A stretch of 64,000 bases of DNA from Palaemon carinicauda (lineage: Eukaryota > Arthropoda > Malacostraca > Decapoda > Palaemonidae), in NCBI RefSeq assembly GCF_036898095.1, contig NC_090759.1, positions 17,656,853 through 17,720,852 on the forward strand, written 5' to 3'. Made by a program: the position numbers and the translations under genes. Below are positions 34,047 through 45,864 of the stretch, piece after piece (positions within the stretch are counted from its first letter, which is position 1; the number at the start of each line of letters is the position of its first letter). The notes beneath the pieces were generated by a model. That model made no database searches. It had not been told where the DNA came from and saw nothing but the letters and a program-made list of their open reading frames with translations.

Positions 34047-35130
34047 TAAAGCAAGCACATTAATACCAGCAAAACACAGTAAACATCTTTTAAGATAAAA
34101 AATTCAGTGGCTGGGGAAGAGACTAAACACTAGTTCATTCAAAACTACGTTTTCAATCTCTCACCGTACATTGCCTGGGGACGAGAATAAAACTAAAAAC
34201 GTTTTATCCTTTCTCCCCGTACAGAGACTAGGGACGAGAGTAACTCGAGAACAACGTTACCCGCTTGAACGGAACGTTTTCTCTCCTCTCTCTCCCTCCG
34301 TCTCTATCTCTCTCTCTCTTGATTTCGCACCTAAGAGAAGAGCCCAATTACGTTTCGTCAAAAAAACATGTTATTTGACCAAAGGAAAAAACTGAAAGGT
34401 TTTTCAATTAAAAAGTTCCTTTAAAATAGAATTTAAAACATTTAAGCTTTGAAAGAATGAACAAAACGTCAGAATCGATTTATTCTTTCTGCAAAGTGAA
34501 ACCGTGATACTCTCTCTCTCTATCGTAACGATAGAGCGCAAACTGCGTAGCATAAATAAACTAAACGTTAGTTCATCTTTGAAAACAGTACGAAGACTAT
34601 TCAAAGAAAATCTTTCATAAAATATTTATTAAAAATATTCATTTAAAAAGTTTTAAATCATTAGCTCTTTAAAAGCTATTACGATTGAAAAGGGCTCAAC
34701 GTTGTTTAACTTCGGTTTCCAAGTTAGGACCGCCTACTCTCAGGAAAGGTCGCATATAAACAAATCATTAAAATTTATTTTTATGTTTATTATAAATGGA
34801 AAGTTAATCGAAGAGGCCTAATAAAGGCGGTGAGATATAAAATATATAGAGGAAAATCTATAATTAATTTATAACGTGATAAGATAATTGCTAAAGCCTA
34901 AACACACTTCCGTCTAAGGGAAGGGTCGGCCATTTAAAAGTCAAAGAAAGTCCATACTCTCTTTGTCATCAAAAATTAAATCTATCCAAAAACGAGTTCA
35001 AGATTTAAGATGAAGATAAAACACCTGCACTGCGAAAGCTCAAACCAAAATGAAGTACTTCACCAAATATGTTGAGAAAACTCCAGGTTCTACAGCGAGT
35101 AAAAGTACGTCTTGTCGACACGTCGACAGA
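34047..35130. other. B2 leader (5' non-coding) region
   Basis: AT-rich, conserved with B1 25000-26095 and B3 42400-43522. It includes short (CT)n runs and a small palindrome (tatcgtaacgata, about 34522). Position suggests promoter/leader sequence of the element, since transcription runs leftward. No promoter motif is called. Confidence 0.45.
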
Positions 35131-35303
35131 GAAGAAAATTGAGTCTTTGTTTACCTCGAGAGTGGTATCTGGCCGACAGTTGGCGCTGGTGGGCACACCC
35201 GCAACCTGTATAGCGATCGCTGGCGAGTTTTTACTGTTTTTTGTCTGTCGAGCAACAGAGTTGCAGCTATTATATATTCACCGGCTAAGTTAAATATTTA
35301 AAA
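35131..35303 (-). repeat. B2 right inverted terminal repeat
   Basis: Near-perfect inverted copy of the inner part of 28222-28419. It ends ...attcaccggctaagttaaatatttaaaa, the tip also found inverted in the ICR. Confidence 0.88.
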
Positions 35304-36390
35304 CAAGAAAATTCCACCCCTAAATAAACAAGAAGTTTCTATAATATTATACACAGTTTAGTCTAAAGTTTTATATAAATTTTTTTATGCTTTATTTCAT
35401 AAAGCTAAAATTGTGCAAATAAGCCATTGTTAGCCCTATTTGTTATAATATTGTGCTTCTCAAAATATTTTATATCCAGCTTTTCTCTCTAAGAATTTCT
35501 TCCATTTACTAATGCATACATCTTTCACTTCTACTCCTTCACTAGACAACACCTTATAATGCATATCAAATCCATCATTGAAATAGTTAATCCTCTCAGG
35601 TATTCCTTATGGGTAAGGATACTCAGGGACAAAACAAGGCTTAATCAGGCTATAGTTTCCCTCTCAGGTTTATTAGTTGTGTTCAAAATTAACTACGCAT
35701 GATAATCTCACCCTTACCATTTAAATAACTGATATATATTTGGAGTGTGAGAGGGGGCCAAGAAGTTTCCATGTGAAAGAAGACAAAGATGATCTACATT
35801 CTACCCCTTTGTCCTGGCAATTTTTCCTGTGGCCCCCTTTCCCAACCACTTATACATTGCTGATATCTTGATTTTATTCTTTAAACATGAGAGTATGTAG
35901 TAATAAATCAATCCATTAATTTGAGCCTATAATGAGATACACTGTTGTAATCTGTAATTCACTCATGTAGCTGAAAATATACCAAGGTTTATGGACAGTT
36001 TTTTTTTCAAGTCTCACGAGGTCACAGGTGTCTGAACACCTTTCTTTTTGTATTGACTTTTCCTCCATCAAGACTCACCATACTTTATTCATGTAAATTT
36101 TGTCAAATATAAGTATCTTTGTACTGTAATTTGTTTTTCCCCAAACTACCTCTTTTCTTTATCCATTCAAGTCCAATATTATGAATACTTCTTACACCAG
36201 TCCCCAAATTACTAAAAAACAAGAGTAATCTACTATAAGAAGTTGACAAAAAAATGAGTACTGTTGAATGTTCTGCAATTTTAGAGAGATTGCAAAAGAA
36301 AGCAAATAGAGTCAGAAGTTTTACATAATAAATCTCAATATAAAAAGCTGGATAGATGTACATTTCTCCACAAAAACTGTAAGTCATTAC
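35304..36390. other. NUBP1 intron, nothing recognised
   Basis: AT-rich intron sequence between B2 and the exon at 36391. No repeat or ORF was recognised. Confidence 0.5.
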
Positions 36391-36481
36391 CATTCTTTTT
36401 GGGCCCTCTCCAGATAACTGCATCATCCTTACTGTTCAAAAGGAATCCTATTGACATTACCGCCAAATTTTCACCAACATA
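36391..36481 (-). CDS. NUBP1: NUBP1 (Nbp35) exon: [20 protein letters not shown] region
   Basis: This 91-bp exon has an acceptor AG at 36482-36483 and a donor GTAATG at 36385-36390. It starts phase 0 ([16 protein letters not shown]) and ends one base into a Gly codon. The Gly codon is completed by the exon at 27165 (K-K-N-G then M-I-K-Q). The block MS(I/V)GFLL..(P/K)[13 protein letters not shown] is characteristic of NUBP1. The split-codon match with the next exon supports both splice calls. The flanking introns are 8.1 kb (with B3) and 9.2 kb (with B2). Confidence 0.92.
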
Positions 36482-37291
36482 CTGAAAAGAAAAGAAAGCG
36501 AAATGGCAGATTAGTCTTGTATCATTGTAAAAGGCTAAATTACTGAGGCAAGGAAATCCATTTCTTTCATTCAAGCTAAAGTAAATGACTAAAAAAGAAT
36601 ACTAAAAATATATTTATGCTTCAAAACCATATTCGTATCTACTGATTAAAAAAAATTAATGAGTTTTCTGGCAGCATAATCACAGAGAGACTAGTAAAAT
36701 TAAATCATGCTTATGTATGATGAATAGAATATAAATAAATAGTTATACTATAAAACAAAATGGTAAAAAAGTAAATAAGTCCAGCAACAGGAAAACTAGA
36801 CTCAAGAAAGCATGTAATTACAAAGCTAAATCTCACCTGAAATTTAAATACCTCAGAAAATTTCAATCATAGAGCAATAGGAAATTAGTAAAAATTGCCC
36901 ACTATTGTACTACCAATGCATCTGCAAAAAAAAGCATCTCTTGCTCAATAATACAGTATTTATCAGTGGCACAAAATTTGCTTGTCTACTGTAATAAATC
37001 TATAACCAGAGCCTGTCATATAAACATTTCCGGGGATATGAAGAACTGGAAATACTGTATTCTTAATCTTATTTTCATTTTCTAACTCCTAAAAAATTCT
37101 ATGCTTACTACGTGCTGAGCAAATTACCTGGTACACTACATACCTTTCCCTGATTAAATTAGTTGGCAAAAAGGCAAATTCCAAATTGTTTTTAAGTGAA
37201 TCATCCTTTTTCTTATTATATCAGTATTTTGTTGAAACTACATAGCTCTCTACAATCGATAACTTTCATACAAATTAGCAAGCTTGCATTT
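36482..37291. other. NUBP1 intron, nothing recognised
   Basis: AT-rich, without repeats or ORFs that I could identify. Confidence 0.5.
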
Positions 37292-37489
37292 AAAATGATA
37301 TTTTAATTATAAAATAAATTTTTGAATATACTTACCCGGTGAATATATAATAGCTGCTGCTCCAGCGGCTCGACAGAAAACACACACAAAAACTCGCGAG
37401 CGATCGCTATGAAGGTTGCGGGTGTGCCCACCAGCGCCAACTATCGGCCAGATACCGCATATACATGTAAACAGACCCAATTTTTTCTC
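37292..37489 (+). repeat. B3 left inverted terminal repeat
   Basis: The inner part (gctgctccagcggctcgaca ... ttgcgggtgtgcccaccagc) is inverted at 43523-43680. It matches its own right arm better than it matches the B2 arms. Confidence 0.88.
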
Positions 37490-37532
37490 ATCCCGCTGGG
37501 TCTCTATCGGGGAGGAAGGGGGGGCCTTTAAT

Positions 37533-37628
37533 TTATATATTCACCGGGTAAGTATATTCAAAAATTTATTTTATAATTAAAATATCATTTTTAAATATTT
37601 AACTTAGCCGGTGAATATATAATAGCTG
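37533..37628 (+). repeat. B3 internal complementary region
   Basis: Fused reverse complements of the left and right tips (tcaccgggtaagtatattc...atatcattt then ttaaatatttaacttagcc...tagctg), as in B2. Confidence 0.88.
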
Positions 37629-38022
37629 ATTCACACCCATGGTGGTGGGTAGAGACCAGAGTTAATTAAGTTTACAGCGTATATGCTTAGAGTTTTTGAC
37701 AGTTATATCATAACAAAACCCAAATATAAAAAGGTACCTGGTAAGGAAGTTGACTTAGACGATTACTCTGCCTTATTAGTCTGTCTTCCTCACGAAGCCC
37801 AGCGATCCTCTTAGGATGCTGAAAGACTCCCAGGAGCTGAAGTATTAAGGGCTGCAACCCATACAACAGGACCTCATCAAACCCCTAATCTGGGCGCTCT
37901 CAAGAAATGACTTTGACCACCCGCCAAATCAACCAGGATGCGAAAGGCTTCTTAGCCTTCCGTACAACCCAAAAAACAATATTAAAAATATTTCAAGAGA
38001 CAGATTAAAAAGGATATTGGAA

Positions 38023-39495
38023 TTAGGGTAATGTAGTGGTAGAACCCTCACCCACTACTGCACTCGCTGCAACGAATGGACCCAGTGTGTAGCAGTCCTC
38101 GTAAAGAGTCTGGACATCTTTTAAGTAAAGTGACGCGAACACTGACTTGCTTCTCCAAAAAGTCGCGTCCATAATACTTTGCAGAGATTTATTTTGCTTG
38201 AAGGCCACGGAGGTTGCTATAGCTCTAACTTCGTGCGTCTTAACATTAAGCAAACATTGGTCTTTCTCATTCAAGTGAGAATGAGCTTCTCGTATTAAAA
38301 ATCTGATAAAATATGACAAAGCATTCTTTGACATAGGCAATGATGGTTTCTTAACTGAGCACCATAATGCCTCAGATTTACCTCGTAATGACTTAGTACG
38401 AGCTAAATAGAACTTAAGAGCTCTAACAGGACATGATACTCTTTCCAGTTCGTTGCCTACGATCTCTGATAAGCAAGGAATATCAAAAGATTTAGGCCAA
38501 GGACGAGAAGGCAGTTCATTTTTGGCCAGGAAACCAAGTTGAAGTGAACAAGTGGCTTTTTCTGTAGAAAAGCCGATGTTCTTACTGAAGGCATGAAGTT
38601 CACTGACCCTTTTAGCCGAAGCCAAGCACACTAGGAAAAGTGTCTTGAGGGTGAGATCCTTCAGGGAGGCTGAATGTAATGGCTCAAACCTGTCTGACAT
38701 GAGGAACCTTAGGACCACGTCTAAGTTCCATCCAGGAGTTGCCAAACGACGTTCCTTAGAGGTCTCGAAAGACTTAAGGAGATCTTGGAGATCTTTATTG
38801 TTGGAAAGATCTAAGCCTCTATGTCGAAAGACCGAAGCCAACATGCTCCTGTAGCCCTTAATCGTGGGAGCTGAAAGGGAGCGAACCTTTCTCAGATGTA
38901 AAAGAAAATCTGCGATTTGGGCTACAGAGGTACTGGACGAGGACACATATGCTGACTTGCACCAGTCTCGAAAGACTTCCCACTTCGACTGGTATACTCT
39001 AATGGTAGAAGCTCTCCTAGCTCTTGCAATCGCACTGGCTGCCTCCTTCGAAAAGCCTCGAGCTCTTGAGAGTCTTTCGATAGTCTGAAGGAAGTCAGAC
39101 GAAGAGCGGGGAGGCTTTGATGGACATTCTTTACGTGGGGCTGACGTAACAGATCTACCCTTAGAGGAAGACTTCTTGGAAAGTCTACCAGCCATTGAAG
39201 TACCTCGGTGAACCACTCTCTCGCGGGCCAGAGGGGAGCAACCAACGTCAACCTTGTCCCTTCGTGAGAGGCGAACTTCTGCAGTACCTTGTTGACTATC
39301 TTGAATGGTGGGAATGCATATAAGTCCAGAAGAGACCAATCCAGTAGATACGTGTCTATGTGGATTGCTTCTGTATCTAGGACTGGAGAGCAATAGATTG
39401 GTAACCTTTTGGTCAACGAGGAGGCAAAGAGGTCTATGGTGGGTTGACCCCAAGTAGCCCAAAGACTCTTGCCCACGTCCTTGTGGAGGGTCCAT
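38023..39495 (-). CDS. B3 tyrosine recombinase ORF (490 codons, uninterrupted)
   Basis: Phage-integrase-like tyrosine recombinase of a DIRS element, expected to integrate a circular cDNA in the nucleus. The recombinase proper begins near residue 130. Before that the frame overlaps RNase H. The core-binding part has RVYQSKWEVFRDWCKSA and TIKGYRSMLASVFRHRG. The catalytic Arg is R296 (SAKRVSELHAF), the His-x-x-Arg is H421-R424 (KTHEVRAIATS), and the Tyr nucleophile is Y457 (FASLYLKDV). All are present in the expected order. B1 has frameshifts and B2 a nonsense codon in the same gene, so this is the best candidate for an active enzyme in the window. The true start codon is unknown. Confidence 0.85.
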   Translation of the reverse strand: MDPPQGRGQESLGYLGSTHHRPLCLLVDQKVTNLLLSSPRYRSNPHRHVSTGLVSSGLICIPTIQDSQQGTAEVRLSRRDKVDVGCSPLARERVVHRGTSMAGRLSKKSSSKGRSVTSAPRKECPSKPPRSSSDFLQTIERLSRARGFSKEAASAIARARRASTIRVYQSKWEVFRDWCKSAYVSSSSTSVAQIADFLLHLRKVRSLSAPTIKGYRSMLASVFRHRGLDLSNNKDLQDLLKSFETSKERRLATPGWNLDVVLRFLMSDRFEPLHSASLKDLTLKTLFLVCLASAKRVSELHAFSKNIGFSTEKATCSLQLGFLAKNELPSRPWPKSFDIPCLSEIVGNELERVSCPVRALKFYLARTKSLRGKSEALWCSVKKPSLPMSKNALSYFIRFLIREAHSHLNEKDQCLLNVKTHEVRAIATSVAFKQNKSLQSIMDATFWRSKSVFASLYLKDVQTLYEDCYTLGPFVAASAVVGEGSTTTLP

Positions 39496-40129
39496 TCCGT
39501 GGGTATCACCTGACCCTCCGACTGAGACAGTCTGCCAAGGCGTTCAAGTCCCCCTGGATGAATCTCGTCAACAGGGAGATGCCTCGATTTCTTGACCATA
39601 AGAGAAGGTCCCTTGCGATCTCGAGCAGCGTGAAGGAGTGTATGCCTCCTTGCTTGGAGATGTACGCCAAAGCTGTGGTGTTGTCTGAGTTGACCTCTAC
39701 CACTTAGTTTCGAAGAAGCTTTCGAATATCATCAAGGCCAAGTGGACTGCTAATAGCTCCTTGCCGTTGATGTGCATGCTCTTCTGACTTGAGGTCCACA
39801 GACCCGAGCATTCCCGACCGTCCAGGGTCGCACCCCAACCCAAATCCGACGCGTCTGAGAACAACACGTGGTTTGGGTTCTTGACTGCTAGGGATAGTCC
39901 CTCTCTCAGACTGATATTGCTGTCCCACCATTTCAGGCATGCCTTTACTGGTTCGGAGACTGGGAATGATACCGTCTCTAACGTCTTGTCCTAGTTCCAT
40001 TGAGAGGCTAGATGGAACCGGAGAGGCAGAAGGTGTAGTCTCCCTAGTGAGACAAACTGCTCCAGGGATGAGAGAGTCCCTACGAGACTGTTCCAACTCC
40101 TGACTGAACAAACGTTTTCTTTTCAGCAT
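38922..40129 (-). pseudogene. B3 RNase H region (one stop, one frameshift)
   Basis: It reads VNSDNTTALAYISKQGG (39506-39703), then breaks at a single missing C near 39513. It continues in another frame with GQVIPTEWTLHKDV, IDLFASSLTKRLPIYCSPV and LVAPLWPAREWF (38922-39599). An in-frame TAA at 39704-39706 precedes VVEVNSD, the same stop as in B1. B2 has GGC AAA at these codons. Confidence 0.8.
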
Positions 40130-40155
40130 TAGTTGGACTTCGAGCAGGGCTTGTT

Positions 40156-40938
40156 CTATTCGGTGGCAGACGGAAAAGCCCGAAAAAAACTGGACTGCGA
40201 ATCTCCATCCCCAAATATAGAATAATCTGGGATGGGATCAGTTGGGACTTTTAGGTTGACCAAAAGTCCCAACTCCCTGGCCAGACTCAACGTCCAATGT
40301 AGATCCTGCAGACAGCGAAGACTGGACGATGCTCTGAGAGGCCAGTCGTCCAAGTACAGGGAGGCTCGGATCCCCGATAGATGGAGGGATTTTGCCACAT
40401 TCCTCATGAGCCTCGTAAACACGAGAGGAGCAGGACTGAGGCCAAAGCACAGGGCTCGAAACTGGTACCCCACATTCCTGTAAACAAACCTCAGAAACGG
40501 TTGGGAATCCGGGTGTATAGGAATGTGGAAGTATGCCTCCTGAAGGTCGAGAGAGACCATCCAGTCGCCTTCCATTAATTCTGTCAAGACAGCCTGGTAG
40601 ACTTCATCGTGAAGTTTGTCTTGACAATGAACACATTGAGCGCACTTGCCTCTTACGTACTCCTGCAGTGAACGTGGCTGCCAGATCATTGGAGCCATCC
40701 CTGAGGGACTTGTTCCTGCATAGAACATGGCTGTCAGATCATTGGAGCCATCCCTGAAAGCCTTGTTTATGCATGACATAATTGTACAGCAAAACTTCAA
40801 ACGCTCGAAAAAAACTCCTAACAGGAGATGGTCTAGCTCTGAAGTCGACCATAAAATCTTGGAGCGTCTCATGGCCAGGCGCCAGGGAGAGTCTATGAGG
40901 TTTGAGAAGTCTATCTGGGCAGAGGCAGGAACTCCCAA
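40156..40938 (-). CDS. B3 reverse transcriptase ORF (260 codons)
   Basis: DIRS-type RT with MVSLDLQEAYFHIPI at residues 127-141 (catalytic Asp131), CFGLSPAPLVFTRLMRN at 164-180, and the catalytic YLDDW at 195-199. All palm motifs are therefore present in one frame, unlike B1 and B2. It ends at a TAG 40158-40156 caused by a frame change before the RNase H part, so a full RT/RNase H fusion would need a frameshift here. The first 60 residues are not recognisable as RT. Confidence 0.78.
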   Translation of the reverse strand: MGVPASAQIDFSNLIDSPWRLAMRRSKILWSTSELDHLLLGVFFERLKFCCTIMSCINKAFRDGSNDLTAMFYAGTSPSGMAPMIWQPRSLQEYVRGKCAQCVHCQDKLHDEVYQAVLTELMEGDWMVSLDLQEAYFHIPIHPDSQPFLRFVYRNVGYQFRALCFGLSPAPLVFTRLMRNVAKSLHLSGIRASLYLDDWPLRASSSLRCLQDLHWTLSLARELGLLVNLKVPTDPIPDYSIFGDGDSQSSFFRAFPSATE

Positions 40939-41207
40939 GCCGAGAACTTCTCCCGAGTCATATCAGACTCTCGCTCTATAAGCCAGCTTAAAAGTAGGGA
41001 AAGCAAAGGCTGTCTCCCCCAAACTCCTCCTGGTGATAAACCAGTCGCCTAGCAAACGTAAAGCTCTCTTAGAAGAGCGAGAGAGCACTAGCTTATAAAA
41101 CAACGGCTTCGAAGTAGCTAGGCCTAGTGTAAACTCTGACGTTTAGGCGAACGAGGAGCAGCAGTTACAAAAAGATCCGGACAAAGATCCTTAAAAATCA
41201 GCATGAT

Positions 41208-42256
41208 TTATTTAAAGTCCATAGAGGGCTGAGCAACTTTAGGCTCCTCTCCGTCTGACAGAGTCCTCAAGGGAATATCAGTAGGAGGGGGAACAGCAAC
41301 TTCCTCATCTGAAGGAACCTTGTCCGACAATAGCCGAGTCTCAAGCAAGGGAGAGACCTGCCGTGGTGGATGCTTGACAAGCAGAGTCCACACGCAAAGG
41401 AGCAACAGTAGCAGTCAAGGACGCTATGTCATGTAACTGCTTAAAGGACTGACCAGCAACAACCAACAGGTGCGGGAGGACGCTCGACGTCAACTCGAGA
41501 CTGCCTTGACTGCCTAGACTGAGCAGTCAAAACAACTCTTGACTGCGGTGCTTGACGCTCAACGTCAAAACAAGTCAACTTCGCTGGTTGGCGAACGTCC
41601 TGAACGTCAACAAGAGCATGCGGCAGCGGCTGAACGTCCACAAGCGGCTGAAAGTCAACACTGGACTGCATCAGCTAAGCGGCGAGGATCATCGTGAACC
41701 TGCTCAGCAGAATAGTCCTCCATAAGAGAGGCAAGCTTATTCTGCATGTCTTGCCGTACAACCCATTTAGGATCAACGGGAATGGTTGCGGTAAGAGACG
41801 AGGGTAACGTCTGTGACTGCAAAACCTTGCCTACAAAAAGACTCTCGGAGCCTGTGTTACGCTTTTGTTTAGGCGGCGAGCAGTCTTCCGATGACTGCAT
41901 AGGGTCAGAGCTGTCCTAATAGTTAAAACCAGGATGCTGGACCTGTCCTGAAAGGACTGACTTTCGCTTAAAGGGCCTCGAAACCTTGTTCCACGGTTTC
42001 TTATGCGAAAAGCCTTCGGATGACGAGGAGAAAATCGTCTCTCTCGTCTTATGGTAGGGGCGATCTTGGTGAGATACGCCTGATACCATAGAGGGAACGT
42101 CTGTTCGCTGATCAAGGCCTCTCGAACCCATAAGTCGTACGACATTACTTCTCCCCTGGGCTTGGGAGCTTGCAAGAGGTCGCGGACTAGGCGAACGACA
42201 GGCACGAACAGACGAACCCTCGGTCGCAACACTGATAACACTTTGCGCAATATCAC
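41208..42256 (-). pseudogene. B3 gag-like ORF1 region (broken)
   Basis: Pieces are SYDLWVREALISEQTFPLWY, KSVLSGQVQHPGFNY and VRQDMQNKLASLMEDYSAEQ, split by stops and at least two frameshifts. It has one copy of the segment duplicated in B1 and B2. The role as ORF1/gag is inferred from position. Confidence 0.5.
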
Positions 42257-43522
42257 TTTATCACTACGATTTTCTGTTTTGCACTTATTTCACTGAAATC
42301 GAATTTTTTAACAATTCACATTAGGTATGAATAAAACTGATTTCTACCTGAAGCACGCAATTCTACCCTCATCAAAAGGTTATAATTGCGAAATCAGTCG
42401 TATAATGTAAGCACATTAATACCAGCAAAAAACAGTAAACATATTTTAAGATAAAAAGATCAGTGGCTGGGAAGGAGACTAAACACTAGTTCATTCAAAA
42501 CTACGTTTTCAATCTCTCACCGTACAGTGCCTTGGGACGAGAATAAAAACTAAAAACGTTTTATCCTTTCTCCCTGTACAGAGACTAGGGACTAGAGTAA
42601 AAAGCTGACTCGAGAACAACGTTACTCGCTTGGGACGAGAATAAAGATCGGAATGTTCTCTCTCCTCTCTCTCTCTCCGTCTCTATCTCTCTCTCTCTCT
42701 TGATTTCGTACCGAAGAGAAGAGCCCACTTACCTTTCGTCAATAAACAGGTTATCTAACCAAAGGAAAAAACTGAAAGGTTTTCAATTAAAAAGTTCCTT
42801 TAAAATAGTATTTAAAACATTTAAGCTTTGAAAGAAGAATGAACAAAACGTCAGAATCGATTTACTCTTTCTGCAAAGTGAAACCGTGATACTCTCTCTC
42901 TCTATCGTAACGATAGAGCGCAAACTGCGTAGCATAAATAAACTAAACGTTAGTTCATCTTTGAAACAGTACGAAGACTATTCAAAGAAAATCTTTCATA
43001 AAATATTTACTAAAAAAAATATTCATTTAATAAGTTTTAAATAATTTGCTCTGTAAAAGTTATTTACGATTGAAAGGGCTCAACGTTGTTTAACTTCGGT
43101 TTCCAAGTTAGGACCGCCTACTCTCAGGAAAGGTCGCATATAAACAAATCATTAAAATTTATCTTGATGTTTATTATAAATGGAAAGCTAATCGAAGAGG
43201 CCTAATAAAGGCGGTTGAGATATAAAATATATAGAGGAAAATCTATAATTAATTTATAAAGTGATAAGATAATTACTAAAAGCCTAAAACACACTTCCGT
43301 ACTAAGGGAAGGGTCGGCCATTTAAAAGTCAAAGAAAGTCCAAAAAAACAATCCAAAGTCATCAAAAATTAAATCTATCCAAAAACGAGTTCAAGATTTA
43401 AGTTGAAGATAAAATACCTGCACTGCGATAGCTCAAACCAAAAGGAAGTACTTCACCAAATATGTTGAAAAAACTCCAGGTTATACAGCGAGTATTGATA
43501 CGTCTTGTCGTTAAGGCCGACA
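42257..43522. other. B3 leader (5' non-coding) region
   Basis: AT-rich, with short (CT)n runs near 42660-42700 and tatcgtaacgata near 42905. Conserved with B1 and B2. No ORF was seen. Confidence 0.45.
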
Positions 43523-43695
43523 GAGAAAAAATTGGGTCTGTTTACATGTATATGCGGTATCTGGCCGATAGTTGGCGCTGGTGGGCACACCCGCAACCTT
43601 CATAGCGATCGCTCGCGAGTTTTTGTGTGTGTTTTCTGTCGAGCCGCTGGAGCAGCAGCTATTATATATTCACCGGCTAAGTTAAATATTTAAAA
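43523..43695 (-). repeat. B3 right inverted terminal repeat
   Basis: Inverted copy of the inner left arm (gttggcgctggtgggcacac, agcgatcgct). The tip is caccggctaagttaaatatt. Confidence 0.88.
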
Positions 43696-44039
43696 ATTAA
43701 ATTTGGAGTAATTACTTCAAATGACACTTTTGAGGGATTTGATGCAATGGGCAAAACTTTACTGAAATTTGACAGTACAGGGTATTTTAAATTCTCTTAA
43801 AATACTATATGTATCATCATGTAAAGCTCATGTTCCACTGATAAAAGATTCTATTGAGGTACCATATAATATTCTTCCTGCACTATTTCAGACCTTGGGA
43901 CTTAAAGTTTCTGGGATGAATATTATAAATTTTAGAATAATTGAATTTTTCAAGAGAGGACCATTACGAATTTAGAGCTCATCTTTTAGAAGAGCTGCCT
44001 ATCCTGATTTAGACACTGATAATTTGATTATATGCTACT

Positions 44040-44401
44040 CCTACCAAAACTTGTAATGACAGGGTTATCACTCTACAAGATAGCAGGTTGGCCAGGGCAC
44101 CAACCATCCGTTGAGATTCTACCGGTAGAGAGTTATTGGATCTTTGTCTGGCCAGACAGTACTAAATTGGATCCCTCTCTCTGGTTATGGTTCATTTTTC
44201 TTTTGCCTACACATAATCTGAAATATTCTTTACACATTCTCCTCTGTCCACATACACCTGACAACACTAAGATTACTATACTGCATAATTATTTCTCTTG
44301 TAGTTTATTTATTTCCTGGTTTCCTTTTCCTGTTGGATCCCCTGGGCTTATAGCATGCTGCTTTTCCAACTAGGGTTGTAGCTTAGCTTGTAATAATAAT
44401 A

Positions 44402-44448
<47 letters not shown>
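44040..44448 (+). repeat. SINE/LINE-tail repeat with (AAT)n end
   Basis: It contains ggccagggcaccaaccatcc, ggccagacagtactaaattgg and the tail cttatagcatgctgcttttccaactagggttgtagcttag. It ends in (AAT)n at 44391-44448. The tail module recurs at 59142-59201 and, inverted, at 53537-53615. A dispersed repeat that I associate with decapods. Confidence 0.6.
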
Positions 44449-44449
<1 letters not shown>

Positions 44450-44556
44450 CTTGTAGATATTTCCTACTTATCAATATGCCATGAATAACATGCAATCTGA
44501 ACACTTGTATATTACAATGTGACAAATATTTTTATAAAAAAAGAAACAAAACTCAC

Positions 44557-44658
44557 AATAGGCGACCATCCAGCTCCTGATGAGTGTATTTTCTCTTCTA
44601 GTGCCCCTAACACTCTGGGCTGAGATGGTCCACAGATATCAATATCTAAAATACCAAC
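44557..44658 (-). CDS. NUBP1: NUBP1 (Nbp35) exon: DIDICGPS region
   Basis: This 102-bp, 34-codon phase-0 exon has an acceptor AG at 44659-44660 and a donor GTGAGT at 44551-44556. It reads [20 protein letters not shown], then [10 protein letters not shown]. The DxDICGPS block follows the P-loop in all Mrp/NBP35 ATPases, and SG(A/S)GWSP is typical of NUBP1. The upstream exon with GKGGVGKST was searched for on the minus strand to 64000 and not seen, so it probably lies beyond the window. Confidence 0.92.
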
Positions 44659-44984
44659 CTGGAAAAAGGTGATTTTCACATTAATACATCTCAATCTTAA
44701 GATATTTCCATTATGAATAAAGTATGATAATAATGAAATTGTTTACACATGAAGATGCCATAAACAGTTCAGTAACAACAATAATAATAAATACAGGAAA
44801 CGACTCATAAACTAAACAGTTCAGTAACAACAATAATGAAATAATAAATATAGTAAAAAACTCATAAAAACGGCAATGATGGTATGGAATACAAATACAT
44901 TTTGTCCAAAAGTATGAAGAAGGTTACTAAAGATTTTTTTCTTTAGAATCTTCAAGGTCTCATCATGGAACTCATTACATAATT

Positions 44985-45200
44985 CATCAGCATCATTTCC
45001 TCCTACGCCTATTGACACAAAGGGCCTCGGTTAGGTTTTGCCAGTCATCTCCTCTTTGAGCTTTTAATTCAATACTTCTCAATTCATCAGCTCCTACTTC
45101 ATGCTTCACAGTTCTCAGCCATGTATACCTGCGTCCTCCAACTCTTTTATTGCCTTGTGGAGCCCAGCTGAACATTTGATGAACAATTCAAAACAACTTT
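44985..45200 (-). pseudogene. 3' end of a non-LTR (RTE/CR1-like) retrotransposon ORF
   Basis: Minus-strand frame reading WAPQGNKRVGGRRYTWLRTV, then DDWQNLTEALCVNRRRRK. The arrangement 'G-R-R-Y-T-W-R-T-V ... W-x-x-L-x-x-A-L-C-x-x-R' is typical of the C-termini of LINE reverse transcriptase polyproteins. It is 5'-truncated, as is usual for LINEs, and has no intact domain. Confidence 0.5.
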
Positions 45201-45863
45201 ATATGAAAAAAAAAAAATTTAGCTGGGTGTTGTCCTTAAAAAAAAACAAAGCTTTACATGAAACGTTCTCTGTACCTAAAACATTAAATTTCGAGATATA
45301 TAACCAAATTAAGATTCATTAAGCAGCCGGAAATACAGAACCTTAGATCTTACCTCACTATTGTCCCCTCACAAGTTTCCTTTTCTAGACAAATCTTGTT
45401 CTTGAATATATTTTTGGAAATGGTTCTGTTTACTGAAATAGAATCTCTACTTGACTATTGGGACTCATTCCCAATCAAGAAATGAGAAATGTCACGTAGT
45501 AAATCACGGTTAAGGAATCCATGGCTCTGAATTCTTAATCTGGCAGGAAAATTAAGGATGAAATTCGATGCGCTCTTCTGAATCTATTTTAAAAAGACTA
45601 AAGTACAGTAAAACTCTACATATCTTTAATAGCTAAAAAGATGTTACGCATTCTGTAAACATTCATGTATAAACTCGAAGCGACAAAAATATTACCATAC
45701 AAAAATAGATTGATTTTTAGAGGAAACAATTAAGAAAAGTGTCAGGCAAGTAAGAGCAGTTATTCAAAACAAATTCTCATACATGAAAAGAATACATTTA
45801 ATAAAAAACAGAGTCATAGGAATAAAACAACTCATGAAAAATACTCCACAGGAACACCATCTT

Positions 45864-45864
<1 letters not shown>
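45201..45864. other. AT-rich non-coding
   Basis: Nothing recognised. Confidence 0.4.

Larger units (their letters stand above)
37292..43695 (-). mobile_element. B3: full-span family B DIRS element with intact recombinase
   Basis: 6.4 kb with both ITRs (37292-37489 and 43523-43695) and an ICR (37533-37628). Minus-strand order is gag-like region (41208-42256), RT (40156-40938), RNase H, YR (38023-39495). It lies in the NUBP1 intron between exons 44557-44658 and 36391-36481, in the sense orientation. It keeps the RT segment lost in B1 and B2 and has the only unbroken recombinase. The RNase H and gag regions carry frameshifts and stops. Confidence 0.92.
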
